From Actinomycetes bacterium (lineage in GTDB: Bacteria; Actinomycetota; Acidimicrobiia; Acidimicrobiales; Acidimicrobiaceae): a stretch of DNA of 42,346 nucleotides. The number at the start of each line of letters is the position of its first letter. Position 1 is the stretch's first letter. Below are positions 1 through 12,805 of this stretch, in pieces. The stretch lies in the NCBI GenBank assembly GCA_021850605.1, contig JAJZLQ010000012.1, forward strand, positions 1 through 42,346, in the 5' to 3' direction. Below the pieces are notes generated by a model. That model did no database searches. It saw nothing but the letters and a program-made list of their open reading frames with translations, and was not told the origin of the DNA. A program made the position numbers and the translations under genes.

Positions 1-1232
1 GCGATCTCCTGGCCCTCGCCATGCCAGACGATCAGCGTGAGAACGATGCTCACCGCCATCAGCGCCAGGGCTTGGACCAGGAGCCTTTCGTCGGCATCGT
101 CGCCGATTATCAGCGAAGCCGCCACCGCCGCACCCGCCACCAGCAGCCATCCGGGAGGAAAGACGATTTCGTCGATCAGCCGGGGGTAGCTTTGGCCCCG
201 GGGTGCGTAGCCGCGCACGTTGGACGAAACCGAATTGAAGGACTGCGTCGGCTGTTGGAAAGGCTCGAACAAGACATAGCCGGGATGAGTGGCGAGGTAG
301 AGCAGGTATTCACGCGAGGCGGAGTGGCGGAACCAGACATTCAGGGATGAGAAGGCCGGATCCGCGGCATGGTAGATGACCACCTTCGCGTACCCGGCCC
401 GCGCAGGAGTGGCAGTCGCCAGCGCGTCGATCGCCTGAGCGTCGGGCATGCCGTGGGCGCTGAACCACGCCACCCGCTCCGGGAAGGGAAAGATCCTCAC
501 ATAGAACACGTCTTTCAAATAGACCGAGGTCCGCTTGGTCCCCACGGCCACGTAGAGCGCGCCAAGGGACACCGCGGCGACGCAGACGGCAGCCGCCCAC
601 TGGAGTCGGCGCTCGGGCTTGTCGTAAAGGCCGAATAGTACGAGACCGACCGCGAGGAGTCCGAAGAGCATCACCTCCGAGTCCCTGAGTAGCACACCGG
701 CGAAGGTCGCGAGGCCCAGAGCGGGCACAAGAAGTCGGGACCCGCGCAGGCCGACCCAGCTTGCCAAGGCAAGCGCGTTCACCGAGAGGGTGAAGCTTTC
801 GGTGAGGATGGAGTAGTCCCAGAGCGAGATGGACTGGGCCACGGCCATGCAGGCGATGAAGGCGGCCACCGGGTAGCGGAACCAGCCGCGGCCGACGCGC
901 CGGAACACCGCGAGGGCCAGCACGTCGAAAGAGAAGGCCGAGAACACGCCCTGGGCGAGAAGCATCCGGCGCCCATGCCCAAGCAGGCGTATCAGGTAAG
1001 GGTAGAGTGGCGGGCGCGAACGCGTGAAGAGATCTCGCAGCGGGGCCGAGCTGAGCCGGATGTAATCAAGCGAGTCCTGCCAGACCAGCGGCCGCGAGTG
1101 AAGTAGCGGACCCACCACATACATCCACTGAAGTGCCGCCACGCCAACGACGATCGCCGTTCCGGCGACAACTGCGGCTCGGCTCTCGGCACTGGGTCCC
1201 AGTGCGTCGCGCCCCAGGCGAAGCACCTGCAC
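1..1232 (-). CDS. Polytopic membrane protein, possibly GT-C-type glycosyltransferase (truncated at left edge)
   Basis: Open minus-strand frame from a GTG at about 1232 off the left edge: VQVLRLGRDALGPSAESRAAVVAGTAIVVGVAALQWMYVVGPLLHSRPLVWQDSLDYIRLSS...RPPLYPYLIRLLG...ILTESFTLSVNALALASWVGLRG; many hydrophobic segments. Absent from the ORF track, probably because it runs off the window. Confidence 0.6.
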   Translation of the reverse strand, partial: MQVLRLGRDALGPSAESRAAVVAGTAIVVGVAALQWMYVVGPLLHSRPLVWQDSLDYIRLSSAPLRDLFTRSRPPLYPYLIRLLGHGRRMLLAQGVFSAFSFDVLALAVFRRVGRGWFRYPVAAFIACMAVAQSISLWDYSILTESFTLSVNALALASWVGLRGSRLLVPALGLATFAGVLLRDSEVMLFGLLAVGLVLFGLYDKPERRLQWAAAVCVAAVSLGALYVAVGTKRTSVYLKDVFYVRIFPFPERVAWFSAHGMPDAQAIDALATATPARAGYAKVVIYHAADPAFSSLNVWFRHSASREYLLYLATHPGYVLFEPFQQPTQSFNSVSSNVRGYAPRGQSYPRLIDEIVFPPGWLLVAGAAVAASLIIGDDADERLLVQALALMAVSIVLTLIVWHGEGQEI

Positions 1233-1326
1233 ACGACGATCATACCCGAGTGCCGTGCCGCATCGCCGGGGCCAAAGGTCGTGAGCCCTGCTTCTCCGAT
1301 GTCAGCCGAAGCGGCGCCGGAGCTGT

Positions 1327-2802
1327 TCAGCTCCGGGCGCTTTCCCGCTTCCCTGCCAGCAAGGCCGAGAAGACCCGCCCGTTGACCTTGCCTCCGGAGG
1401 CCTTCATGGCGGCTCCGATGAAGAATCCTGCCAGCTGGTTCTCCCCGGCCATATAGCGGCCCCACTCGTTGGGGTGCTCTGCAGTCACCCTGTCGACCAG
1501 AGACCCGACCTCATCGTCGGTAAGGCCCACGAACCCCAGCGCGGTAATGGCCTCCTCGACGGTTCCTCCCGTCTCCGCAAGCCTGGCCATTACGGCCTTG
1601 GCCTGAGTGGCGGAAAGCCTTCCCGAGTCCTCCGCCTTCAAGACCCCCACAAAGGCTTCGGGCGAGAGCGCCTCCCCCGCGCCGACCAGAGCGGCAAGCT
1701 CGTTGGCGGCTCTCGACAGCGCGAGCTTGAATGGCAGACCCGCCTCGGCCGCAGAGCTTACGAAGCCATCCAGATCCAGGCCGATGCAGGTGCCGATCTG
1801 CTCCAGCTCCGACCGATTCGGCTTTCCGCCGGCCAGATCCGACAGTGCAGCCCGGCGCGCGGGTGGCAGCACCGGTAATTCGGCGCGCACCAGCTCGACC
1901 ATCTCGCTCGAAGGCTCGAGCGGCACCAGATCGGGCTCGGGGAAGTAGCGGTAGTCGTTCGCCTCCTCCTTGGAGCGCAGGGACGAAGTGACGCCCTGGT
2001 CCTCGTTCCAGTGGCGGGTCTGCTGGCGCACACGCCCGCCTTCCTCGACGATCTCCATCTGCCTGCGCGCCTCGTATTGGATGGCGCGGCCAAGGGAACG
2101 CAGGGAGTTGAGATTCTTTATCTCGCACCTGGTGCCCAGCTCTTCGGTCCCCTTGCGGCGGACGGACACGTTGGCGTCCACCCGCATGGAACCCTCCTCC
2201 ATCTTTCCGTCGGTGGCACCCGTGGCTACGAGGATCGAACGCAGTTCGGAGACGTACTCGCGGGCCTCCTCGGCGCTCTCCATATCAGGTGCGGAGACTA
2301 TCTCCACCAGCGGGATCCCTGAGCGGTTGTAGTCAACCAGTGAGAAATCGGCTCCCTGAATGCGCCCGGAACTGCCCACGTGGGTGGTCTTTCCGGTGTC
2401 CTCCTCGATGTGGGCCCGCACGATCCCCACCCGCTTCCCGGCCACCGGGAGCTCCAGATATCCCTCGACGCATATCGGCTCGTCGTACTGGGAGATCTGG
2501 AAATCCTTGGGCATGTCCGGGTAGAAGTAGTTCTTGCGCGCAAAGACACTGCGGCGAATGTCGCAGTTCAGGGCGAGACCGATGGCGATCGCATATTCGA
2601 CCGCGCGACGGTTCAAAACCGGCAGCGCACCCGGTAGCCCCAGGCACACCGGGCAGATGTTGGTATTGGGAGGCGATCCGAAGACGTTCGCACATCCGCA
2701 GAACAGCTTGGTGGAGGTGCGAAGCTCGCAATGAACCTCCAGCCCTACAGTTATCAGGTATTTGTCCTCGAGCGACAAAGCAGGCATCCTTCCGTTCCCC
2801 AA
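1327..2802 (-). CDS. gatB: Aspartyl/glutamyl-tRNA(Asn/Gln) amidotransferase subunit B
   Basis: 491 aa; YLITVGLEVHCELRTSTKLFCGC...NTNICPVCLGLPGALPVLN; adjacent to gatA and gatC. Confidence 0.97.
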   Translation of the reverse strand: MGNGRMPALSLEDKYLITVGLEVHCELRTSTKLFCGCANVFGSPPNTNICPVCLGLPGALPVLNRRAVEYAIAIGLALNCDIRRSVFARKNYFYPDMPKDFQISQYDEPICVEGYLELPVAGKRVGIVRAHIEEDTGKTTHVGSSGRIQGADFSLVDYNRSGIPLVEIVSAPDMESAEEAREYVSELRSILVATGATDGKMEEGSMRVDANVSVRRKGTEELGTRCEIKNLNSLRSLGRAIQYEARRQMEIVEEGGRVRQQTRHWNEDQGVTSSLRSKEEANDYRYFPEPDLVPLEPSSEMVELVRAELPVLPPARRAALSDLAGGKPNRSELEQIGTCIGLDLDGFVSSAAEAGLPFKLALSRAANELAALVGAGEALSPEAFVGVLKAEDSGRLSATQAKAVMARLAETGGTVEEAITALGFVGLTDDEVGSLVDRVTAEHPNEWGRYMAGENQLAGFFIGAAMKASGGKVNGRVFSALLAGKRESARS

Positions 2803-2808
2803 CCGCGG

Positions 2809-4287
2809 CTAAGCCGCGCCGCCAGAGCCGGCGGCCTTGGCCCACTCCGGCACCGCCGCCTCCAAGGCCGCCGCCTCGAGGGCCATGGCCACCCTGAACA
2901 TCACGCCCTCGCGCAGGGCGGGGGCGAGAACCTGAACGCCGGCTGGCATGCCGTTCTCGGCGGGGCCGAAGGGGACGCTCATGCCCGGGTGCCCGGCGAG
3001 GTTCGAGGGTATGGTGCACACGTCGGACATGTACATTGAAAGCGGATCGGAGCGCTCTCCGAAGCGGAACGCCACCGTGGGCGAGGTTGGCGAGATCAGC
3101 GCGTCGAAATGCTCGTAGGCCGCGGCGAAGTCCCGCGCGATGAGTGTCCTCACCTGCTGTGCCTTCCCGTAGAGCGCGTCGTAGTAGCCGGCCGACAATG
3201 CGTAGGTGCCGAGCATTATTCGCCGCTTCACCTCGGCGCCGAAGCCCCTCTCGCGAGTGCGCAGGTAGGTTTCGGTGATGTCCTCGCCCTCTACGCGTAG
3301 GCCGTAACGCACACCATCGAAGCGGGCCAGATTTGAAGAAGCCTCGGCGGGGGCAATCAGGTAGTAGGCCGACAACCCGTAGCGTGCCGCCGGCACGGAG
3401 ACCCTCTCCACGGCTGCCCCTGCGGCTTCCAGGGCCGCAATGGCGGAATCAAGCACCGAGGCCACACCGGAGGAGACGCCATCGAGCATCTCCTCGACAA
3501 CGCCGATGCGCATTCCCTGAACGCCCTCACCGATACCCGCAGCGTCGAAGCCCACGCCGAGCGAGGTCGAATCCATGGGGTCCTTTGATGCGATCACCGA
3601 AAGCAGGGCGGCGGCATCCTCGACGCTTCTGGCGAACGGGCCGATCTGGTCCAGCGAAGACGCGAAAGCGATGAGACCATACCTGCTAACCAGGCCGTAG
3701 GTGGGCTTGGCACCCACCACGCCGCAAAGCGATGCAGGCTGCCGGATCGAGCCCCCGGTGTCGGAGCCGAGTGCCAGGGGAGTAAACCTGGCCGCCACCG
3801 CCGCGGCGCTTCCGCCCGAGGATCCGCCTGGCACGCGGGAGAGGTCGATGGGGTTCCGGGTGGGGAAGAAGCCCGAGTTCTCGGTCGACGAACCCATGGC
3901 GAACTCATCCAGGTTGGTCTTGCCTATGACGATCGCGCCCGCCGACTCAACCCTCTGCACAACCGTTGCCGTGTACGGTGGCCGCCAGCCCGCCAGAATT
4001 CGGGAGGCGCAGGTGGTCTCCACTCCACGCAGGGTCATGTTGTCCTTTACGGCAATGGGCACACCTGCGAGGGGTCCAACCTCCTCGCCGCGGGCGATCG
4101 CCTCGTCGATGCTCCGCGCCCGATGGCGAGCCTCGTCCGCCAGGACGAGCAGGAAGGCGGCGACCTCACGGTCATGAGCGGAGATCTCGCTCAGGTGTGC
4201 CTCCACGACCTCGGTGGCGGAGAGCTCTCGGTTGCGCACCGCGGAAGCCATCTCCCGGGCGGTCATATCAACAATTGCCACGGTCAC
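2809..4287 (-). CDS. gatA: Aspartyl/glutamyl-tRNA(Asn/Gln) amidotransferase subunit A
   Basis: 492 aa amidase-signature protein: GVPIAVKDNM...RVPGGSSGGSAAAVAA...LGSDTGGSIRQPASLCGVVGAKPTYG. Confidence 0.97.
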   Translation of the reverse strand: MTVAIVDMTAREMASAVRNRELSATEVVEAHLSEISAHDREVAAFLLVLADEARHRARSIDEAIARGEEVGPLAGVPIAVKDNMTLRGVETTCASRILAGWRPPYTATVVQRVESAGAIVIGKTNLDEFAMGSSTENSGFFPTRNPIDLSRVPGGSSGGSAAAVAARFTPLALGSDTGGSIRQPASLCGVVGAKPTYGLVSRYGLIAFASSLDQIGPFARSVEDAAALLSVIASKDPMDSTSLGVGFDAAGIGEGVQGMRIGVVEEMLDGVSSGVASVLDSAIAALEAAGAAVERVSVPAARYGLSAYYLIAPAEASSNLARFDGVRYGLRVEGEDITETYLRTRERGFGAEVKRRIMLGTYALSAGYYDALYGKAQQVRTLIARDFAAAYEHFDALISPTSPTVAFRFGERSDPLSMYMSDVCTIPSNLAGHPGMSVPFGPAENGMPAGVQVLAPALREGVMFRVAMALEAAALEAAVPEWAKAAGSGGAA

Positions 4288-4586
4288 TCCTCCCCCACGA
4301 TGCGGGGAACGAGGAACATGCCCGCCTCCGAGCTAGGCGCAGAGGCCAGTACCTCCTCGCGATCGAGGGAGTCGGCCACCACGTCCTCGCGCATGACGTT
4401 GCGCATGGAAACGGCGTGCATAGTCGGCTCCACACCGGCGATGTCCAGGGCACCTATGTCGCGCGCGTGGGCAAGCACCGCAGAAAGCTGCCGGGAGTAG
4501 AGATCGGCCTCTTCGTCGGTAATCGCCAACCGGGCCAGGTGTGCGATATGGAGCGTCTCATCACGAGAAATCTGGTCGGAAGACAT
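4284..4586 (-). CDS. gatC: Aspartyl/glutamyl-tRNA(Asn/Gln) amidotransferase subunit C
   Basis: Start taken at MSSDQISRDETLHIAHLARLAITDEEADLYSRQLSAVL; overlaps the gatA start. Confidence 0.93.
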   Translation of the reverse strand: MSSDQISRDETLHIAHLARLAITDEEADLYSRQLSAVLAHARDIGALDIAGVEPTMHAVSMRNVMREDVVADSLDREEVLASAPSSEAGMFLVPRIVGEE

Positions 4587-4638
4587 GCAATACAGCCTAT
4601 GGCCCTCCAATGGCCGGCGTCCCAGCCGGACCAGCGCC

Positions 4639-5388
4639 TCAGGATGCGAGGAAGTCCAGCATCTCTTGCGTTATCAGCTCCTTGTCGTAGTCCAGCGTCG
4701 CCACGTGATACGAACGCTCCAGAACCACCCGCTTGACCGATGCGGCCTGGGCGGCCAGGTATTCCCCGGACTCCACCGGAACCACGTGGTCCTGTAGTGA
4801 GCTGAAAAGAAGAATCGGCATTTTCAGTTCGCCGACGCGGGGCGCCACTCGCGCAGTGTTCAAAAAGAGGCTACGTGCGGCTCGGATCGGAGAGCCGTCG
4901 TAGGAGGCCTCCCTGACCTCGGGGTCGGCGATATCGGAACCGACGGCCGGGGCCACCTCGACGCCCGCCTCCAGCAGCTGGTCCAGAAGCGTCAGATAAC
5001 TATCGGCGGGAGGAAGCACCAGGGGGTTGATGAGAACCATCCGTTCCACCCGCGAGTCCGAGAGGCCAAGATCAATCGCCAGGGTCCCGCCCATTGAGAT
5101 CCCCACAACCATGACGGACGACTCACCACCGGCCAGATCGTCCATAGCCCTCCGCGCGTCGTCCAGGTAGTCCTCGTACCGGGTAGGTACCATGTCATCC
5201 AGCGAGGTTCCGTGCCCACGCAGGAGGGGGGCGTAGAGGTCGTATCCCGCTGCGGCGGCTGCCTCGATCTGGGGTTCCAGCGTGGCCGGGGCCCCCGTGA
5301 AGCCATGGATGAAAAGCACCTTCCGGCTGCCGGGCGCGCCCCGGTGCCTGCGAGGAGCATCAAAACCCGCTTGATCGGCCATTCCCAC
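4639..5388 (-). CDS. Alpha/beta hydrolase (carboxylesterase / monoacylglycerol lipase-like)
   Basis: VLFIHGFTGAPATLEPQIEAAAAAGYDLYAPLLRGHG, nucleophile elbow VVGISMGG, C-terminal LFSSLQDHVVP...SYHVATLDYD. Confidence 0.85.
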   Translation of the reverse strand: MGMADQAGFDAPRRHRGAPGSRKVLFIHGFTGAPATLEPQIEAAAAAGYDLYAPLLRGHGTSLDDMVPTRYEDYLDDARRAMDDLAGGESSVMVVGISMGGTLAIDLGLSDSRVERMVLINPLVLPPADSYLTLLDQLLEAGVEVAPAVGSDIADPEVREASYDGSPIRAARSLFLNTARVAPRVGELKMPILLFSSLQDHVVPVESGEYLAAQAASVKRVVLERSYHVATLDYDKELITQEMLDFLAS

Positions 5389-5534
5389 CTCACACTCGTG
5401 CCGGCCATGGAGCCGGAGGATCGAAGGGCCACGCTATCACCGCCCCCGGGTTCCGCGCATCCTCCCGTCGGGGTTGCGCACTGAGCCAACACGCCATAGG
5501 CGCCTAGAATTTATGCAGCAGTGGAGGTTGCCGG

Positions 5535-5954
5535 GTGGAAAAGTACCAGTTCCTCTCCCAGGAATGGATCGATAAGGTGCGCGAGATGCGCCAAGCCCAC
5601 GTCGACGAGCATGGAAAGCCGGCCGCCGACTTCGAGATCCGCATGAACCAGGTTGTCACGGACATACCTTTTGGCGAAGGTGAGCTCAAGACTTATATCG
5701 ACACCAGCCAGGGCTTCCTCGACATCGAACTGGGTGAGCTCGCCGATGCCGAGATCACGGTGCGGATCGACTACGAGACCGCCAAGAGCATCTTGGTAAA
5801 CCTCGATACCCAGGCCGCCATCGCTGCTTTCATGAACGGCCGCATCCGAATCACCGGTGATTTCACCAAGCTGATGTCACTGCAGGGCGCGGTCTCCCCG
5901 GACGGGCTAAACCCCAGCGACGTGGCGAAGCGAATCCAGGAGATCACCGCCTGA
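5535..5954 (+). CDS. SCP2 sterol-binding domain-like protein
   Basis: 139 aa; IDTSQGFLDIELGELADAEITVRIDYETAKSILVNLDTQAAIAAFMNGRIRITGDFTKLMSLQ resembles the SCP2 fold; GTG start. Confidence 0.7.
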   Translation: MEKYQFLSQEWIDKVREMRQAHVDEHGKPAADFEIRMNQVVTDIPFGEGELKTYIDTSQGFLDIELGELADAEITVRIDYETAKSILVNLDTQAAIAAFMNGRIRITGDFTKLMSLQGAVSPDGLNPSDVAKRIQEITA

Positions 5955-5963
5955 CCCCAGAGC

Positions 5964-7961
5964 TCACTGTGTCGCGACGATGACCTGGGACCCGTAGAGT
6001 ACGACCTTCCCCGGCACGGGAAGCTGCCCCGTCACCTGCGAAGCACCGGACGGATTGGAGCCGGAATAGAGCACGAGCGTCAGGCCAATCTGCTTGAGCG
6101 TTGCCTCGGCCTGGGATAGCGTCGCACCGAGCAGGTTAGGGACCGTCACCATATGGGGACCCTGCGAAACGGTGATGGTGATGGCCGTGCCGCGCGCCAC
6201 CTTGTTTCCCGGCGCCACGCTTTGGGACATGACCACGCCGGAATTGACCGTGTTGGAGTAGGCCTGCACCACCGTCACGCCCAGCTGGATCGCCGCGAGT
6301 TGGGCGCTGGCCGCGGCCTGAGTCGCGCCGACCAGGTTCGGGACGGTCCGTGGAGCAGGACCTTCCGAGATCACCATGGCCACCGCAGTCCCCGGTCGCA
6401 CCATCTCGCCTGCCATGGCCTGGGAGATCACGTCACCGGCATTGACTGTTTCGGAGTACGCGGCAGTCTCCGTATAGGACAGGTGCTCGGCCGAAAGTGC
6501 AGCCTGGGCGGCCGCCTTCGTATCACCCACCACGCTTGGCACCCGCACATCCGGAGGACCGAGCGAGATGACCAGGGAGATTTTTGTCCCTTTCCAGAGG
6601 GACGAGCGCGCCGTCGGAGACTGGGAGACAACCTCCCCCTCGGGTACCGTGTGTGAGTGGATCCAAGTAATACTTCCCTGGCCGAAGCCGGCCTTCTTGA
6701 TCATCGAGACCGCCACGGCCTGGGTGCGGGACACGACGTTGGGTACTGCGGCCGACTCGAGGCGCCAAGCCGCAAAATACCCCGATGCGGCGAGGAGGAT
6801 AGCGACAAGAAGCGCCAGGCCTAGCTTGCGCCACGGCCCGGCCAGGATCCCCTTGCCTTTTGCCTTGCCCGGCTCTTGCGTGGCACCGGCGGGCTCGGAT
6901 GGGGGCAACGAATCCATCCGGGCCGTGGCGTCCGCTGACGGACCCTGAACAACATGGCCGTTCAACCCGTCGTCCTGGTCGTAAAAACTTGGAGCCACGA
7001 CCAGCTCCTGGATCCGTCCGGCCGCCACCGGGGCCTCGACATCGGCAGGCTCCACACGAGCCACCTGAGTCGGGGGATCGGTAGCCGCGGCCGAAGGTGA
7101 GAACTTTTCCACCTTGAGCGGCTCCGGAACCGGAAGCGTCCGCTGGATGAGGCCCGCCTCTTCGGCAATCTTCGCCGCGGTCCAGCGCTCGACCGGATCC
7201 ACTTTGCCCATCATCCGGATCAAAGGGGCAAGCTCGCCCAGCTGCTCCGGGACGGAGAGGTCGTCCTTGGTGCGGGCAACCAGGGTCCCCAGGGTCGTGT
7301 CGGCAACGAAGGGAAGCTCGCCGGTAACCGCCTCCAGCATCACCAGGGCAAAGGAATATATGTCGGCGGCCTGGTTGGCCACATTACCCATCGCCTGCTC
7401 GGGTGAGGCGTACCGCGCCGTGCCGAGGACCGTCCCGACAGGCTCGGTCCAGGCGGCCTCCGACAACGCGCGGGCAATCCCGAAATCGGCGATTCTGATC
7501 CTTCCCTCCTCGTCGAAGAGAAGGTTCGATGGCTTGATGTCTCGGTGGATGTAGCCACGGGCATGCGCGTAGGCGAGGGCTCCCGCCACATCGCCGCTGA
7601 TCTTGGCGGCCTGGGAGATGCTGAGGCGCTGGCCGCTGTCAAGAAAGTTGCGCAGTGTTCCCCCGGCGAGGAATTCGAACACCAGGTAGGGCGAGCCCTC
7701 GGCCTCGCCCCAGTCAAAAACCTTAACGATGTTCGGGTGATTGAGCGATGCGGCGGCTTTGGCTTCGGCATGGAATCGGCGGATGAAGGCGGTATCGGCG
7801 CTCAAGCCTTCGTGGAGGAGCTTGACGGCGACCTTGCGCCCGAGCGATAGGTCGCGGCCCAGGTAAACGACACCAGACCCGCCTTGGCCAACCAGGTCGA
7901 CCAACACATACCTGCCCGACAGGACTGCTCCGAGATGCTCACTGAGTCGCTTCAACCGCAA
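5964..7961 (-). CDS. Serine/threonine protein kinase with about four C-terminal PASTA domains (PknB-like)
   Basis: GQGGSGVVYLGRDLSLGRKVAVKLL, HRDIKPSNLLF, DFGIAR; TM segment LALLVAILLAASGYFAAW; repeated VPNVV/VPSVVG/VPNLVG/VPNLLG PASTA units. Confidence 0.93.
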   Translation of the reverse strand: MRLKRLSEHLGAVLSGRYVLVDLVGQGGSGVVYLGRDLSLGRKVAVKLLHEGLSADTAFIRRFHAEAKAAASLNHPNIVKVFDWGEAEGSPYLVFEFLAGGTLRNFLDSGQRLSISQAAKISGDVAGALAYAHARGYIHRDIKPSNLLFDEEGRIRIADFGIARALSEAAWTEPVGTVLGTARYASPEQAMGNVANQAADIYSFALVMLEAVTGELPFVADTTLGTLVARTKDDLSVPEQLGELAPLIRMMGKVDPVERWTAAKIAEEAGLIQRTLPVPEPLKVEKFSPSAAATDPPTQVARVEPADVEAPVAAGRIQELVVAPSFYDQDDGLNGHVVQGPSADATARMDSLPPSEPAGATQEPGKAKGKGILAGPWRKLGLALLVAILLAASGYFAAWRLESAAVPNVVSRTQAVAVSMIKKAGFGQGSITWIHSHTVPEGEVVSQSPTARSSLWKGTKISLVISLGPPDVRVPSVVGDTKAAAQAALSAEHLSYTETAAYSETVNAGDVISQAMAGEMVRPGTAVAMVISEGPAPRTVPNLVGATQAAASAQLAAIQLGVTVVQAYSNTVNSGVVMSQSVAPGNKVARGTAITITVSQGPHMVTVPNLLGATLSQAEATLKQIGLTLVLYSGSNPSGASQVTGQLPVPGKVVLYGSQVIVATQ

Positions 7962-8064
7962 TCACTAGCCCGGTAGGGGTACGCGCCTACAGCGCCTCCG
8001 CTGTGCCATAGCCACCATCCTAGATCAGCCGCCCCCGGCCGATAACCCGCCCCAAGCTGCGGAG

Positions 8065-11261
<3,197 letters not shown>

Positions 11262-11313
11262 AGCCTTCCGCCTCCGGGCCTGGTGGGGGCGGCGGATACA
11301 CACGTGGCCGCGA

Positions 11314-12198
11314 TCACGAAAGGCTGAACCCGCAGTCGAGCCCCTTCAACACGCTCGCTAACACGCTGGGGCGGTCCGAAACTATACCGTCAGCTCCACG
11401 CTTGACCAGAGCCTTCATCTCGCGCTCGTCGTTGACGGTCCAGACGTGCACGGCCTTGCCCGCCCGATGGGCTGCCTCCATGAACTCCTCGGTGGCCAGC
11501 TCGATCTCGCCGTAGTAGCGAGGAATCTGGAAGGCGACGAATGGTAGGGACTTGGCCATCGCCACGGCTGAGGCAGGACTCGAGACCAGAGCGAAGTAGA
11601 ACTCGCTCACCTCTCCCGGGCCCGCCGAGGTTGCGATGACGGAGTTGAGCTTGCGTACGGCGAATAGCGAGGAATCCCTGAAGGAGGCCACCATCACCCG
11701 ATCCTCGGCGCGCGCGGCCAGGATCTCTTCCACGACCTGTGCCTCATAGGGCTCGGCATTGGGAGGTGCCTGCTTGATGTCCACGTTGATGATCGCCTTG
11801 GGGAAGATCTCCAGCACCTCCGAAAAGCGCGCGATACCGAATGCGCGATCGCGAGGCGCCCGGCCCCTGTAGGGATAGCTTCCCGGGCCGGCACCAACGG
11901 TTGTCGCCTCGCCGCTGCCGGGAACGAACCAGTAGGCGTTGTCGAGCTCGCTCAGCTCGTCCCAGGTGAGCTGAGCAACCAGGCCTTCGCCTGAGGAAGT
12001 CCTGTCGACGCTCTCATCATGCATCACCACAAGAACGCCGTCGCGGGTGCGATGCAGGTCCAGCTCCAGCCCGCCCAGGCCGGATTCGAGAGCCCTGGAC
12101 ATCGCCCACAAGGTCGATGAGGGCCCCTCTAGGGCACCGCCCTGATGCGCGTAGCCGATCACCCTCCTGGAAAGCCAATCACGAGACACGCCTGGCAC
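11314..12198 (-). CDS. Glycerophosphodiester phosphodiesterase family protein
   Basis: RVIGYAHQGGALEGPSSTLWAMSRALESGLGGLELDLHRTRDGVLVVMHDESVDRTSSGEG; C-terminal VHVWTVNDEREMKALVKRGADGIVSDRP. Confidence 0.9.
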   Translation of the reverse strand: MPGVSRDWLSRRVIGYAHQGGALEGPSSTLWAMSRALESGLGGLELDLHRTRDGVLVVMHDESVDRTSSGEGLVAQLTWDELSELDNAYWFVPGSGEATTVGAGPGSYPYRGRAPRDRAFGIARFSEVLEIFPKAIINVDIKQAPPNAEPYEAQVVEEILAARAEDRVMVASFRDSSLFAVRKLNSVIATSAGPGEVSEFYFALVSSPASAVAMAKSLPFVAFQIPRYYGEIELATEEFMEAAHRAGKAVHVWTVNDEREMKALVKRGADGIVSDRPSVLASVLKGLDCGFSLS

Positions 12199-12226
12199 CT
12201 GCTTACGCCGCTAGATTTACTCCTAC

Positions 12227-12805
12227 ATGCTAGATCACGTCCTCCTCGAGCTTGTCTCCGTCGTCCGCGAAGCGGTCGAGGACTCGATGCTCGAGCAATC
12301 AGACATCGATGAGCGGATGGTTATCGATGTCTGGGGCGGCGACATCGACTACGAAGCCAGTTACACGATTCCAGGGGAGCCGGAGCCGCCGCGGGTACGC
12401 GCGGACCTCTCCTTCGCCTGGTCGACTTTCAGCCAGAGCGCCTACCGGTCCTGGTGGATGGGGCAGCCGATGCAGGATCCGCCCGGGTTGGAGATGGGGG
12501 TCTCGTTCCGCCTTCAAATGCAGGACGCCGCACCGGACTTCGATGCCGCGCTGGAGCTTTTTCCGGAGCAGGCAAACGTGGGGGACGTTCTTATCTTCGA
12601 GCGGGCCGGACTGCTCCATTCGAGCTTCCACGAAACGCAGCTAGGTCATGTTCACCATTCGCTCGAAGTGCCGTACCGCGCCGAACTTCTGCTGGCCGAA
12701 GAGCTCCTATCAGACCCCCAGGCCCTGAAGACGGCCATAGATCCCCTCGGCCGGTGGCTGGCCTCATCGCTGGTCGGCCTCGCCGATCGCTATCTTCATC
12801 ACTAA
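12227..12805 (+). CDS. Hypothetical protein, no recognised family
   Basis: 192 aa, acidic, balanced composition (MLDHVLLELVSVVREAVEDSMLEQSDIDERMVIDVWGGDIDYEASY...); longest plausible frame between two confident genes. Confidence 0.7.
   Translation: MLDHVLLELVSVVREAVEDSMLEQSDIDERMVIDVWGGDIDYEASYTIPGEPEPPRVRADLSFAWSTFSQSAYRSWWMGQPMQDPPGLEMGVSFRLQMQDAAPDFDAALELFPEQANVGDVLIFERAGLLHSSFHETQLGHVHHSLEVPYRAELLLAEELLSDPQALKTAIDPLGRWLASSLVGLADRYLHH

Noticed and set aside
2289-2897. 202-aa plus-strand ORF opposite gatB/gatA
   Set aside because: Pro/Arg/Ser-rich antisense frame; gatB and gatA are unambiguous.
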